Below the pieces are notes generated by a model. That model did no database searches. It worked only from the letters and a program-made list of their open reading frames with translations, and was not told where the DNA came from. Shown here piece after piece: positions 1-13,100 of a stretch of DNA of 64,000 nt. The position numbers and the translations under genes were made by a program. The first letter of the stretch is position 1, and each line of letters begins with the position of its first letter. The DNA comes from Branchiostoma floridae (Eukaryota; Chordata; Leptocardii; Amphioxiformes; Branchiostomatidae): assembly GCF_000003815.2 (NCBI RefSeq), contig NC_049996.1, forward strand, positions 8,891,310-8,955,309, given 5' to 3'.

Positions 1-259
1 AGCCAAGCAGAATATTTTACATAGCCATTCTTCTACAAGAGTGCAAGCTACTACAGCACAACATTCTAGTCAAAGAAACTTGCAAAGATCTTATCATATC
101 AAGCAGAAATGTGATCAAGTATTACATGTTTGGGTACCCATAGAACAGACCATAAAGAGTAGAGTACAACACCTTTTAAATGCAGAACTTTTACATGCAG
201 AATAGAATTGCAAATCACTTTCCGCAAAACTGACTGCATGTTACTCATGCTTGGTTATA

Positions 260-1413
260 CAGTGGATTCCAATTATTCGTATTACGCCTTTTTGGATAAT
301 TCGGGTAATCGGATAGAATTACGAAATCCCAAAACATTTGCCATTCATTCTATTGTTTAGAACATCGCAGAATTGGATAACCCACGGTCTCAAACTTCGG
401 GTTTTTGGATAGAATTACGTCAGGTCTCACAAATTAACAATTGTAAAATATGCCCTAAAACTTACAAAATGAGTCCAAAGGTAACTAGTAAATGTATGTA
501 TAAAGGCGTAAAGCCATGTAAAGGACCGTAAGAAAGTTACATTCCACAGAAAATCTAGCCGATAGCGCTGTGCTAGCGTGCGAACATTTGGAGTTAGGCG
601 CCATTTTGTTAGGTTGCCGCAAGGCATGATGGGCGAACGTCATTGGAACGTCAACACGCTTTTGTGTTCATATTTCCCCTTCAGACAATGTCTAAACTTG
701 GTTTACCCTACAAAAATGTGTTTTTTTCATATCCACTGTCTCATTAATTGAGCTGATTTCGGCTGCGCTACGTAGATTTACAACAACGCACGTAACGCAA
801 CAGGGGTGTGATTTCGCAATGACCTATCTTGCGCATTGAATGGCGGGATATCTCAACCCAAGCGCCGCCATTTTGAATGTTTTGAACGTGATTTTTTTCC
901 GTCTTCCACCGCGAAAGACGTAAATTTCAGAGTAATTTGTGGACACAAGTTGTAGACAAGAAGGTGAAGAGTTTATCACTCTCCAATACCGTTGTTTTAA
1001 CTTAAAATTATGAAAGTAACGTCATATTCTCCGGCATACGAGCGGAGCCATGTTCGTCTTTGTTTTGGTATGCCGCCAAATTGCCGACGCACGGCTGTGC
1101 GAGTCAAGCGTACTTTTCCACATGTGCATTTAGCCACTGATTTGAACTCTTTATTAGATCAAGCATCTCACAGAAATCGCACAGTATCGGAACATATGAT
1201 TAAAGTTTTGTAAACGGAGTTCCGTATCGTTAGAGTGGTAACCTCTATGAGCGTCTGTGTGTTATGTTTGCGTATTGGTTTTCAAAACTACCCCCACTCC
1301 TCAACCAATGCCGCTAAAGCTGGTCATATAGCCAACTTCGGACTCTAGAATAGGCCGGATAATTGGATAAAATGCCCAGACAAATAGGCGATACAATAAA
1401 GCGGATTCCACTG
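260..1413. mobile_element. TA-flanked DNA transposon remnant (pogo/Tigger-like ends)
   Basis: The left end CAGTGGATTCC (260) and right end GGATTCCACTG (ending 1413) are near inverted repeats. Each is flanked by TA (258-259 and 1414-1415), the target site of Tc1/mariner/pogo elements. No transposase reading frame is recognisable inside; a 67-codon open frame at 1010-1213 has no family features. The element lies in the Rab5 intron or 3' side. The ends are clear but the internal sequence is too divergent to name a family. Confidence 0.5.
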
Positions 1414-1479
1414 TACTTATAGACAAAAAAAGCAGATGCACAGATTTCTGAGCGTGCTGCAAGCAAGCGTGTGACGTAC

Positions 1480-2346
1480 TTGGTTGGTAATGTCATAGAC
1501 AACGATGGCTGCCTGCGCGCCTCTGTAGTACATGGGGGCCAGGCTGTGATACCGCTCCTGGCCGGCTGTGTCCCAGATCTCAAACTTCACCGTCGTGTCG
1601 TCCAGACATACTGTCTGAGTTAGGAACGCAGCTGCAGAGGGGTCAAACAGACATCGTTATGCACTAACACTACAGTGTTACAATGATGCAGTTTCAGGTT
1701 CTGTACATCAAAATCATTCACAGACCACTGTATCACCTGTCAAAAGCTATGGAAAAACTTCAACTTGCTATACACCAACATTCAACTTGTTATACACCAA
1801 CACTGATGCAGTTTCAAGTTCTTCTGTACTTCATAAATCTTTCACAGACCACTGAACTAGGAACGCAGCTGCAGAGGGGTCAAACAGACACTGTTATATA
1901 CTTACATTGATGCAGTTACAAGTTCTATACATCACAAATCTTTCACAGACCACTGTATCATCTATCCAAAGCTATGACAGCTGTTATGGACCAATGTTAA
2001 AGTCACTGATGCAGATAGGATGAGGCCAGATGACTGAGACTGCAGAGCCTTCATGACTTTATTCCTTCTCCCAGGACTAAAACACATGGTATGCCAGCAT
2101 GGCATTTTTTCAGGCTCTCCCCTGCACTTGACTTGACTTATGCAGTTTCTTAGTGGGTCAACAAGACTTCAACTTTTGAAATGACCTACCTCCAATTGTG
2201 CTTTCTTGGTATTCGTGAAACTGCCCTTTGACGAAGCGCAGGACCAGACTGGATTTGCCGACCGCTGACTCCCCCAACAGCACCAGTTTGAACTGACAAA
2301 TCTTCCCCTGGGTACCGTTTGGCCTCTGGGCCCCTCTGGCCGCCAT
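1480..2346 (-). CDS. RAB5: Rab5 small GTPase, N-terminal half (partial, 2 coding exons)
   Basis: Rab5 is the early-endosome GTPase that recruits effectors driving endosome fusion and PI3P synthesis. Coding exons on the minus strand are 2346-2190 and 1631-1480, joined in phase 1 with GT-AG borders. They give 103 residues. Visible motifs are the P-loop GESAVGKS (25-32), switch I ESTIGAAF (about 48-55), DTAGQER (73-79, Gln77 equals human Gln79) and the run ending VVYDITNQ. The N-terminus is short, as in vertebrate Rab5. The ATG at 2346 is chosen because it opens the frame just before the Rab5 core. A candidate acceptor lies 29 bases upstream of the ATG (exon edge near 2375), so a non-coding first exon is likely; a donor-like GTACGT after 6381 is one guess for its end. 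The remaining exons (NKxD, SAK and C-terminal Cys motifs) must lie left of base 1. Confidence 0.95.
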
Positions 2347-2375
2347 CCCAACACTCTGGTTCTCTTACAGCACAC

Positions 2376-3536
2376 CTAAAATCACACCTGGAACAAACAA
2401 GGTTGGATTTAATAACTTGTCCAATACTCTTCATTGCACACTTACACCCTTAGTGGTAAAAATCAAGGAGGATTCTATTTCAGAGGGACAAAGCCTCGAG
2501 TACCCACAGCTTTCTTCCCAATACAACATATTAATCAATCTATGCCCAAGTGAAAACAAATCACATCAAAATGCAGGCATAAACATGTATCATTACTCGA
2601 TTATTTCTCATCCCCAGTTCCATTTACATCTTCCCTGTTGACACCAATCAATAAATGAATTGGTAATATAATAGCACTCTCAGTTTGACCCTCTTCTCAT
2701 TGTGCATCAACAATTACATTAACCAATATCTAAATCCACTTGAAACAAGTGTTTTAATATTGTTTTAATATACAGTAGCCTTCGGCCTTCAGTCGCACCA
2801 GAGACGCCATTGAAGTCATCATCGAAGTGACGATGGACATCCAACAATATACAGTAGCCAGAAACAAATGTTTTTTTCTCAACTTGTCCCACTTTTTCAG
2901 TTTAAAATGGTCTCAATAATAACTCCATTGAAGTCACAATTTTACAGCAAAACAAAAATTCCAGTCACAGCATATCTCTGTACAAGGTGCTGATATTAAA
3001 ACAAAACAATCCAACACAAATAATATAGAACTGTGGTCAATTGTACAAGTACTAGCATTGCATATGTTTCTGAGTCTACTCTATACTTAGAAATGTGTCT
3101 GGTCTATGGAATGCTAATAAAGTCACTCCCACTAACTTTTGTTACATACAACACTATTAAAGCCTCTGTCAGATACCAAAGTTGACAGCTGCGTTCCAAG
3201 TAGTTTAAGTTTCAAATTTTCAATCCAAAGGGAATGGAAGCTTCCACGCCTCCATCCTCTATTCCAAAAGATTTTAAAAGATCGCTAAGTTTTGAATTCA
3301 AAATCTATCCTATGTGAACCATGAAAATACAGACTTTCACATGAACAGCATTAACGCGATGGAATTTTCATCCATTTTGTCATGGTCAAATCGCATCCAC
3401 AAACCCATCATACTTGCCACTTTACATTAGTTCTGTACTTAAAATGTGTTCATCATCCATTTAAGACTGTCCAGAAATTTTGACGCCAGGAACTTAAATG
3501 CATGTAAGTAGGATATATCATCATATTGATTGATAG
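2376..3536. other. Probable Rab5 5' intron, left part; no gene
   Basis: AT-rich unique sequence. No exon, RNA gene or clear repeat was seen here. Inference: it is the left part of the intron separating the non-coding first exon from the first coding exon of Rab5. Confidence 0.5.
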
Positions 3537-4787
3537 CAGTGTTTCCGCCAGAGGGGCGTCCACCCGTCCAATGACGGTCTCATTTCGTTTTGGACGGCTT
3601 GAACGCAACCAGAGGCCGTCCTCATAAAAAAATTACGACCCACATTTTGCCGAGAAATCTGTACAAAGTCGATAAATGTAAACCGCAGTTTTTTGTTTTG
3701 TATTGAAGCTAGAGGCTTAGGGGACGCCGTCCACAGTCAGAAAGCCGCTCACTGTTTGTTTTGCTATTGTTATGATTGTTGACAATGTGTGTCGGCGGCC
3801 TTTCGCATACGATAATCTCATCAAAACCCGTTTTTCAAGGTCTCAGTTACGCGAATTTGCCGTCACATTTCGAAAACTTGGCGGTAGGTGGATCTCGCTA
3901 TAAGTATAACACTCCAAACTAAACTTTGTTATTGGGAGAAATAAGACAGCACACTAACTTTGTCTAGATTAACAACTTTAGTCTCTGTTTTCATCGTCAA
4001 TCATCGTAAACAAAACAAAACACAATCAGAAACATGTGCCCACCGGCCCGGGTGCTCGGCACGGGAAATCCCCGACCTCGTTCAAGTTCGTTATCGGCAA
4101 CACAGCGGAAAAATAAATTGTTCACATAAGAGGTGCTGGACGTAAAAAACATCAAGTATAACTTTGGTTCCTTTTGATATGAGTTTTGAGCCCGCAAAAT
4201 CTCCGAAAACGGCAGAAATTTTCGGGATAAATACGCTCCAATTTAAATCAAAATGGCGCTCGAGAGCTTGTTGTTTATCCTGGCCAATCACAGCGCTAGT
4301 TTCCCGTGACGTCGCTAGCTTTCCCAGATCTCGCGAGAAGTCGCCGCGGGAGATTGCGGGATTTCGGCCGCCATTACGCACATTGCCGCCGATAGAGACG
4401 ATGTTTTTCGTCATTTCTGAACGCAAATTTCTCGATCTATGGAAGGTTTTAGATGATTTATAATTATACCACAACATTAAATACAATATATACAAATGTT
4501 ATTTCTTTTTTGAAAGTCCAAGAACCGTTTCTGGAACTTTTTAAAAGTAGTAGTACCCGTTCGGTACACAGCACAAATCAAAACATCCTTGTTGTTACGG
4601 CACGGAACTTTATCGGACGTTAGTTGTTTTGTTTTTTCTTGCGAATTTTCGCGGTATACAATTGAATTTAATTTTCGCGGTTTTACAATTAAAATTAATT
4701 TTCGCGGTTTTGCAATTAAATTTAATTTTCGCGGTTTTCGCGCCCCAAGGTGGACGGCCTCCCAGCTGAGGTCTGGCGGAAACACTG
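3537..4787. mobile_element. hAT-type non-autonomous DNA transposon, complete
   Basis: The element begins CAGTGTTTCCGCCAGA and ends with its exact inverse TCTGGCGGAAACACTG. It is flanked by a perfect 8-bp duplication ATTGATAG (3529-3536 and 4788-4795). An 8-bp duplication with a CAGTGTTTCC-type end is the hallmark of hAT transposons. The 1251-bp interior has no transposase. It holds a short degenerate tandem motif with TTTTCGCGG repeats at about 4660-4740. The perfect ends and duplication suggest a recent insertion. Confidence 0.88.
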
Positions 4788-5044
4788 ATTGATAGTATTC
4801 ATTTTTTGCATACCTATATTTAGTCAAGTTGCTCATGGTACCAAAAGCACGCTCAATGGAGTTTTAACTACTTCTCATTTTCATAATCATGTTCCCTGTG
4901 CATGAACAAACATGATAAAAATTATTATCATGTGACCCTATAGAAAACTACATTGCCAACTCTTAGCAACAAGTTCTTGTGTCTCTTGGCTTGAAGTCTT
5001 CCTGTTGTGAGGAGAGTTACAAAAAATGCATGGAATGTTACCTA

Positions 5045-5168
5045 CCCTACCCTAACCTTGAACGATACAGTTTACTTTCCTGACCTTACGGTTACAAGTT
5101 GTAACCGAACTTGTAACCGTAAGGTCAGGCAAGGAAACAGCATACTGTAGTTCAAGGTTAGGGTAGGG
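5045..5168. repeat. 124-bp inverted repeat (hairpin)
   Basis: The left arm starts CCCTACCCTAACC and the right arm ends with its inverse GGTTAGGGTAGGG. The arms continue inward for about 55 bases with few mismatches around a short loop near 5105. It resembles a fold-back element rather than a gene. The outer TTAGGG-like bases recall telomere repeats but only once, so I do not call telomeric DNA. Confidence 0.7.
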
Positions 5169-6299
5169 TTTACAAGGTTATCTAATTGGTCACTCACCAT
5201 AAAATTTGCGTTTACATTTACAATTTCTGCTTCAAAGTTCCCCTTAGGTATTTTTTTCTGGTTACTAAAATTGCTGTCTGTTTATAACATAGTAATGAGC
5301 TACATGTAGTTAGAAACAAAAGAATAGTTAGGTTTTTGCCTTTAATACCACAAAACAGTAAAATTCTTAAAAAACTAAAACGTTGAAGCAACTGAATTGA
5401 CATATCACTGGTCCCGGCATTCTTCCGTTTCACCTAAATACAATTGCTAGCTGAACTTGTTTCTTAAACTGCACTGTCACTCTTCTTGAAGCCTTTAGTC
5501 ATACCTATACATATACATGACCCTTCCAGTCACCTGATATGTTTCTACAGTCTACCACAAAACAAACATCAAACCTAGGGCAAAATACATCAACATGTCA
5601 GTGGTGTTATAAGCCTTTTTGTTTAAACACAAACTCGTTTTAAAGTTATGAAATAAGTCATAGCTACATTTCCATTCAGATCATATCACGCCTATAAAAC
5701 AAATCAAACGAATAGCCAATTGTTGTGTCACTTTTCATACCAATTCTGTTCACAAAGATTAACTTTGAAGTATTTGACACCAAGAACAATTTCACTAGTA
5801 TATCATGAGACACTTCCTACTTTGTTTTTCATTGTATACATATAAAGGTGATTACCTACAATTGGTACATGACATTGTCAACACCTCTTAGCATAAGAAC
5901 ACAATTTATAATACCTGCATACCTTCATACAGAACAATATCACATTCTTGCTTGAGGAACCTTTCTCAAGCTTTGTTATTTCCTACGTTCTTCACGTCCT
6001 GTTCCTAAAACCTTGAGGAAACGCCCCTATCTTGTCTGTAGGCAGGAAGTAAATAAAGTTACGTCACTGTCTACTCGGGAATCCCTGTACCATGCTGCCC
6101 CATGTACCGGTATTATACCCTTATAAGGCATATAATATACCCATCGCGACCCAGTTTTACACATAGACTCTTGAGAAAAACCTGGCGATCCTTCATATAT
6201 CCGGTTTTACCTCTGATTTCAGTCGCAAGAAGAGAAATCGAAGCTTGCACAGTCGGATTTGACCACGGAAGACGCCATTTTGGAAATCTAGTGCCACAG

Positions 6300-7192
6300 A
6301 CCACCTAAACTTCCGCAGACAATATCATCATAACCAGAGCAGTTAGGTCGATTTTAACAAGGAAGACCGATTCTACGTACCCTTTAGAATAGTCCGAACT
6401 GAAATGTCGGGGTGTACAGGATCAAACGACGTTAATTTTTCGCCAAAAGGATTGGAGTGACACACTTCAACACAACGTCCACAGCCTGCACGAACTCGTG
6501 ACTTCCTGACGAGCCGCTAATTGATGTATCCCTCCGCGACACTCATAACAATAAAACTTTATCATAACACATTGAATGATTTTGAAATCTACCCAAATTA
6601 CAACAACTAGCTTTATTTATCACTAATGATTAATATCAGAGAGATTCAAGGTTTTAAATTCGTAATATCTTATGCCCTACTTTCTGTAAGGATGTGATGT
6701 CATCTTCTCATATTACTCCGCACATTGGCGCCCCTGCCAAACAAGCCGAGAAACCCGACAGGACTTCCAGGTGACGTCATGGATGGAAACACCCCAAAAT
6801 TCTCGCGAGACCAACATCTAATTTCTTTACAATATTCAAATATTCACAAATAAAAGTCGATTCTACACATTTTCTTACATTAAGGATTACAAATCGGAGT
6901 TTAAAGTTAAAAATTGCAAAAGTTTGGCCACGAAGAGTGTCGTCATAGTTTGTTGACCTTTGACCGCCCGTTGCTATGTACCGGGGGACGCTATGTTATG
7001 GTTGCCGTGGTTCATTCATTCCCCCAAGCGTGCGAAGCGCGGCAGAGCAACAGTTGGATTAACCGCAGTGAACGAGCAGCTTGGCCTTTTCAACGGCCAA
7101 CTACAGGCGCTGTCTGAAGCATTTAATTGCGGCAACAAGTCGGAAATTGTTAGGTTGAACCAGGTGGCGGGAAAAATCCACGTGTAGCGACA
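6300..7192. promoter_or_regulatory. Probable bidirectional Rab5/EFHB promoter region
   Basis: This gap lies between the presumed Rab5 5' end (minus) and the EFHB start codon (plus). Visible sites are a perfect CRE TGACGTCA (6772-6779), a DR1-like nuclear receptor site TGACCTTTGACC (6954-6965), and GTTGCCGTGGTTC (7001-7013). The last matches the left half and centre of the RFX X-box used by ciliary genes. Local GC content is higher than in the neighbouring introns. Start sites are not visible, so the promoter call is inference from gene arrangement. Confidence 0.5.
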
Positions 7193-10100
7193 ATGTTGGT
7201 GAGCAACACAGGGCGGTTTCGCGACAGGAACCCTGACATCAGCGCAGTAAGTTTCAAAAATGATTTATGTTTTACAACCATTCTAGATTTTATGATCATC
7301 TCTGCTTTATTGTACTTACCTCTGCTTAACACCATTAGATTCACCAGTTACATGGAATCGTTATCAACTTATAACCAAACATGCAAAGTTAGTTAGGCAA
7401 CGGTGTAACGTTATCCGTAAACTGACCCAAACAAGTAAATCCAGACAGCTGTTAACGCCTTAAAATTGTTCCACCCTACAGTGATCGTCCAGTTGTACCT
7501 TAACCATTCTAAAAACTGTACTTGAACTAATAAATCACAAGACGTCCACTAAAACCAACAATTTATGTTACACCTTGTTTTGTATGTAACTGTGGTTGTA
7601 TTTCTGACGTGGCAATGTTGACCAACTTGTGCTAACCAAGGAGGTTACCAAAATCTAAGCAGCGAACTTAAGTTCGTCTTAACAACCTTTTAATATGTTA
7701 CTTTGTGCTCTGAAATTATATTTTCTTTCTTCTTCTTTTTTCCTTCAACAGGCTGGAAAGTTATGGCCGATGGGAGGCACTGCAAAAGGCTGTTTGGAAC
7801 CTCCCCCTTCTAGAGTAAGTACATTAGTATCTTGTTTACATTGACAACATGGCTGGAGCCCACAACATGTCGCCTAGGATAGTACTGTTGATAGTTTTAC
7901 ATCGATAAACATTCTATTGATGGTTTCAATCATGACAACTACAAAGTTTTTGTCACTTATAAAAAGCTTGGTTTGAGGACATTGCAATGATTCTCAGTGT
8001 TGTATAGAGAAAGCCAGTTTTGTTGCCCCCAAACAAACTTGGTTGGCAAAGACCACTGTAAACAGTTGGTAACCAACCTTAAAAGTCTGAATTTTAACCA
8101 CCAACTTAATAGTTTTGTGTACACATGCCGTTTTCATATTGGAATGGTTGAAGTAGTGGGAAAATTTTCTGGAAATTTTACACAAATATAGGTTGATAAG
8201 CATTGTGTAAACAAACCATTATGCCTGACACTGTGTGTGAGAAACTCAATCAGATTTGTTTAGAAACTTTATCCACGTTGTGAAAACAAAGTGAGAAACA
8301 TTATCCCGGTCTTTTCTGCTGGTTTTCCCTTAACTTATTGTGAGTGAAATTGAAATGTCACACACGGCCAATAGGAGGAAATTGATAGCCCCTAATGTGA
8401 GATTTTGATGGTACTTCAGGAACAAAAGACATTTATGGGCAAACCCTCTCTTTCCCAGCTGTTTAAATCTGTAAATGGCCCTTACGAGCTGTTTGATTAT
8501 TGTGTGCACAAGTGAGCAATCTATTAAGATATAAACGTCAAGTACTTAAAACATAAACAGTAATAGTAGTCAAGTACTTAAAACATAAACAGTAATAGCA
8601 GTCATGTTCTAGTACAGGTTTTGAAAACAAGGAGGTGTTTGTTCACTAGTAAAAAACAAAGGATAGAGCTTCAAAAAATACAGTAAGACTACATAGAATA
8701 TTTTTAGAGGAAAATTCTATGATATGTTTAACGTTGCATATCTAGCAATTGTTTACACTGATAGAAACCTACTGTTTTGTAATTCTCAAACAGGTTAATG
8801 TTAGCTATTTAAAAACTTGGAACAACTTTGTTTAATGTACTTTTTATCATCAACACCATATGTAGGTACGGACACCAAAAATAGTAAAGAAGTACATCAA
8901 CACAACACGTCCGGACGCCGGTGTGACGCGGGTGTTCTATGGGAAAGCGGGAGACGAGTTTCTGACGCGGGCTGCGGAGATGAGACACGGGCTCAGCACA
9001 AAGCCGTCTCTCACGGTAGGTCATGTGATCTGGGCAACGCTACAAACCATGACAAAATAATGTCTCATATGTCCCTTTAGGGTTTATGTCCCTCAAGGCA
9101 TAAAGTCACTTCTAGCATAAATATGACTCCAACAATTCAATTTGTTTTAGTTACCGGTATTTCTTTTAGTTTTTTTTTTTTTTTTACTTGACTATCATAA
9201 AAATTTGAGCAAGTTTATTCCAAAGGCAGTGCAGAAGAACATTTGACCATGTGATAGACTGTGATCAACCATGTACCAGCATTTGGTACCAATATTTGAT
9301 AGAACATAGTAGCCATTATGTGCTAGACATCTGGAAAAAAAAAATGTACATGTACTAGTTATTGTAACAAGTATGTATGATGCTTTTTAGGAACCAATAT
9401 TAACCACCTGTTAAAAGTAACAATATCCCAAATAAAGCTAAATTCAACTAAAATTGTTCCGCAGGCAGGGCAGCTGGCCAACCCCTGGCCAAAGACGTTG
9501 TTCCAGCACAGACTACTGGACAAGCGTGAGGGCCTCTACTCCAGCCATCAGAAGGCTCCCCTGGGGAGAACACACGACCAAACCCCCAACATACCCTCCT
9601 GGTTTTACCCAGAGTCAACTACATGTGGGGTCAAGACATTAAAAGGTGAGAAGAGAAAAACTTCATGTTACTATGAACAAATACCTTTCATATATTGACT
9701 TTGACTCAAGCTATATTGTGTTTTATGTCAAACTTGACCCAAAATCCTTAATGTTGACAACGGTATCTTACATTAGTCTTGTTTAAGCCTGTCACACATA
9801 TCCGGCCTCGGTTGGGAGATAGTAGTGTCAGCAAGGTCATCTGTGGTTGGGAGTCGGTCAACAAGGTTATAAAAGTCACTTTAATACGCCAGCTGACTGT
9901 GAAATTTCCAAAATCAAACTGTGTAGAGCCGCATTTTGCTAATACTAAATAGAGTGTAGGATGGATTATTTCCAACACAGCCCTGGGAAGATCTTAAATG
10001 TGTGACAGGGTCTTTACTTCTGCCGAAGGCAACCTCGCCAACTTAAACTGTTTGGGAAAGCTGTGATTTTGACAAGCAAAATTACTCTAATCCGAGCGAT

Positions 10101-13100
10101 GAGTGACAGGGACACATGAGCAGCCATCTTGACTCAGGACCAGATGGACTGTACTCAAGCGAAGTATTACTTATCAGCAAATGTACAACAGCTTATATTG
10201 TTTTTGTTGCTTCCATAGACTATACAGCAACAGAAATTGTCAACCCTCCTAAGTCCTGGAGAAAAGTGAAGGAGGAGGATCTAGTAGGAAAGGACCTGTA
10301 CAAGTTGTCCCACTCGGATTACGATGTCGGCGAGAGCTACGACCGAAAATACGACTGGAGTCAAATCCCAAAGACGAGCATGTTTGGCGTGGAGACACCA
10401 CACTTTGTTGATGGCCGCAACGTGAGAAAGACTCTAAAGTGGCTGCATGATGTGGAAAGGTATGAAACATGTATTTCATTTCAAATCTTTATATCTCAAT
10501 ATTTCTACATTGATAGCTGTAGCAGTATCTTGTACAATTTCTGTGATGTTGCTACACCAATACCGGTATAGCTTTAACATTGCTTTGTTGAACTTTTCAG
10601 TGAAAAAGCGACCAAGATTGTGTCTAAGAGAGTGGATGACTTCAGGGAACGTACGCAGCCTCAACTTGCAATGGTTCACGACCCGTAAGTGTTGCTACCA
10701 CAATGTTATAAAGTAGATTTAACAATCGCAGCTTTCTTTTGACAATCAAAAACTTTGCACCAGTGAATCTCCTTTTTCCATTTGGCAATTGTAGTTTAAT
10801 GATTAATTCTTATCTTTCCAGTATCAAAGACACTTTGAATGTTGGACCTGACCACACGTTTGGGACTTTGGTCAAGCCTGATGAATATGGTAAGTACCTT
10901 GTTATACCTGTCATTTTGGTTGATCTTTTGATAGCTTGGTTTGGTATCAAAACAATTTCCTTGACATTACTTCAACACCCCAAAGGCTCTTGCCTTCCCA
11001 GAACTTTCTAGTACTTAGATGTCTATTCTAATGTGTATCTAAAGAGCTTTGGACGTTTGCTGTTGTTGTTTTTCATTTAAGAAATACTCTTTTTACCTCT
11101 CATCCCATAGGTGCAGGAGACCTTATCCACTGCAGAGCGCCTAACGATTACCTACGTGGCCGTGACAGGGAAAGGGGCATCGTGGCCGCCATCCGACAGC
11201 ATCTAAAGAAGGCCAACTACCACAACTTTGACAGCCTGCTTGACGCATTCAGACATTATGATAGGGTAGGTAGCTATGCCATTCCAAAGTTTTGATGATT
11301 AGATAATGGAAATGTATCCATTATAAAGCAGAAAAAACTTCGGAACTGCAAAGATTCTTGATATAAACTTTTCCTTTTGAGCCACAACACAGTGTTATAA
11401 TTTTTCAGACTTTATTATAAGATAAGGAGAAATGTGTCCATTATAAAGCAAAAGCTCTAAATCTTTTAGTTTTGAACAGCAAATTTTCTTCACTTTAAAG
11501 TTATCCTTTAAGTTTTATACTCTAGCTTCCATTACCTTTTACTTTTACTTCCATTCCAAGTCTTTGCATCATTTCCTATACCTACCACAGTGTGGCTAAT
11601 GATATCTGAACCATACAGGACAGAGCAGGGGTGATCACGATAGCCCAGCTGAGAGAGGTCTGTGCCCAGTTCAGCCTTCCCATCGAACCAGAGCTCATGG
11701 AACTGCTCTTCAACTACTGCGACGTCAACAGAGATGGCGTCATCGACTATGAGGAATTTGCCAACTTCTTGAACTGGAAGGACAAGATGCCAAGTGGTTT
11801 AAACACAGCAAGAAAAGGAAGCCTGGAAGGTAAGAAAGTGCTGATAATTTTCTTTTGTTTCCTTGTATATTTCTCAGCCCAATCAGAGAGTCAGATCACC
11901 CTCTTGCCTTTGGGGATCCCACTCAGTCGGGCTGAAATCTCAGGCAAAACGTAAATAACAAAATACTGTGTTATACTGTGTTATATTTACTATACTATAG
12001 TGTATGTTTTAGCCTAGTCTTAGGGCTTGAACCACTCAAAAATGCATATATACTGGGTGCTGTTCACTTCTAAAATGTTAACAAGATTTGAAATACATTT
12101 CATGACTGCTTAGCTAATGTTTAAAAAAAGCTATAATTGCAGTCCCCATCCATGTAGCATGATTGCATTTCCAGGGCTTTTCCTCAATACTGAAGTTTGT
12201 GTTTGTACAATCTTGCTACTCCAGGTGCAGTGGAGGAAGGAGAGCTCTCACCTGAGTCGACCCCTAAGATATTGATGAAGCAGATCGACCACGCCATTGG
12301 TCAGCATCGCACCTCCAACTCCATATATGGATCTGTCAACCTGGGGACCAAAGGTCTGTAACAAATCATAAGTATTTTTAAGAGAGAGATAGAAGCAAAC
12401 AGAATTTGTTGATAAAAAGAAATAATGCTGAATTTCATAGCATTATTAATTTACTGTACTTCTTAACTTCTTTACAGTGACTTAATTTTAGAGACTTAAG
12501 CAGTCATGATTCAACCGCTAAAATTTCATCATCATAATTATTTGATCACTCCGAGACCAGCTGGAGAAAAATGTTCTCACCACTAGCAAAATTGAATGTC
12601 AAGAGCTACTCCCTGTCCCCAAATTGTTAAGACTACTGACGGCAATATCAAATGGATTAACACTACACAATGTACTTGTATTCATTATGGACTGTACAAA
12701 ATAATGACTGAGTGTTTTCACACAGGTTTCCGAGCTTATGGCATCCCCACCGTCAGGAGTGACTTACCTGCGCCCCTGATCAAGCGCGTGAGCGACAGGA
12801 AGAACTACGGCGACGAGTCCAACGCTTACGGCCTGGTCAACCCCAGCATCTACAGCAACCATGGCGTACACGAGAAGGACTTCTTTGAGGCCAGGCCCAA
12901 AGCTGAGGTGAGTTAAAATAACAGTTTCTGGTGCAATACCAAACAAAATCGTAGCCTCCATAGCAGGCCAATGGTCAAGCTACCCAGTACAGCAGCCAGT
13001 AAGTGTATTATGAGCCAAAAAAAAAAGATGGAAAAAATTCCCCAGAGAGCCTGGAGGCTAGCAAAATTGTATATCATTGATCATCATCCACTGGGTTCTG

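Noticed and set aside
1010-1213. 67-codon plus-strand open frame
   Set aside because: Lies within a TA-flanked transposon remnant; no domain or splice context.
4091-4495. Open frames up to 134 codons on both strands
   Set aside because: Inside the hAT element; no transposase motif, and both strands are open equally.
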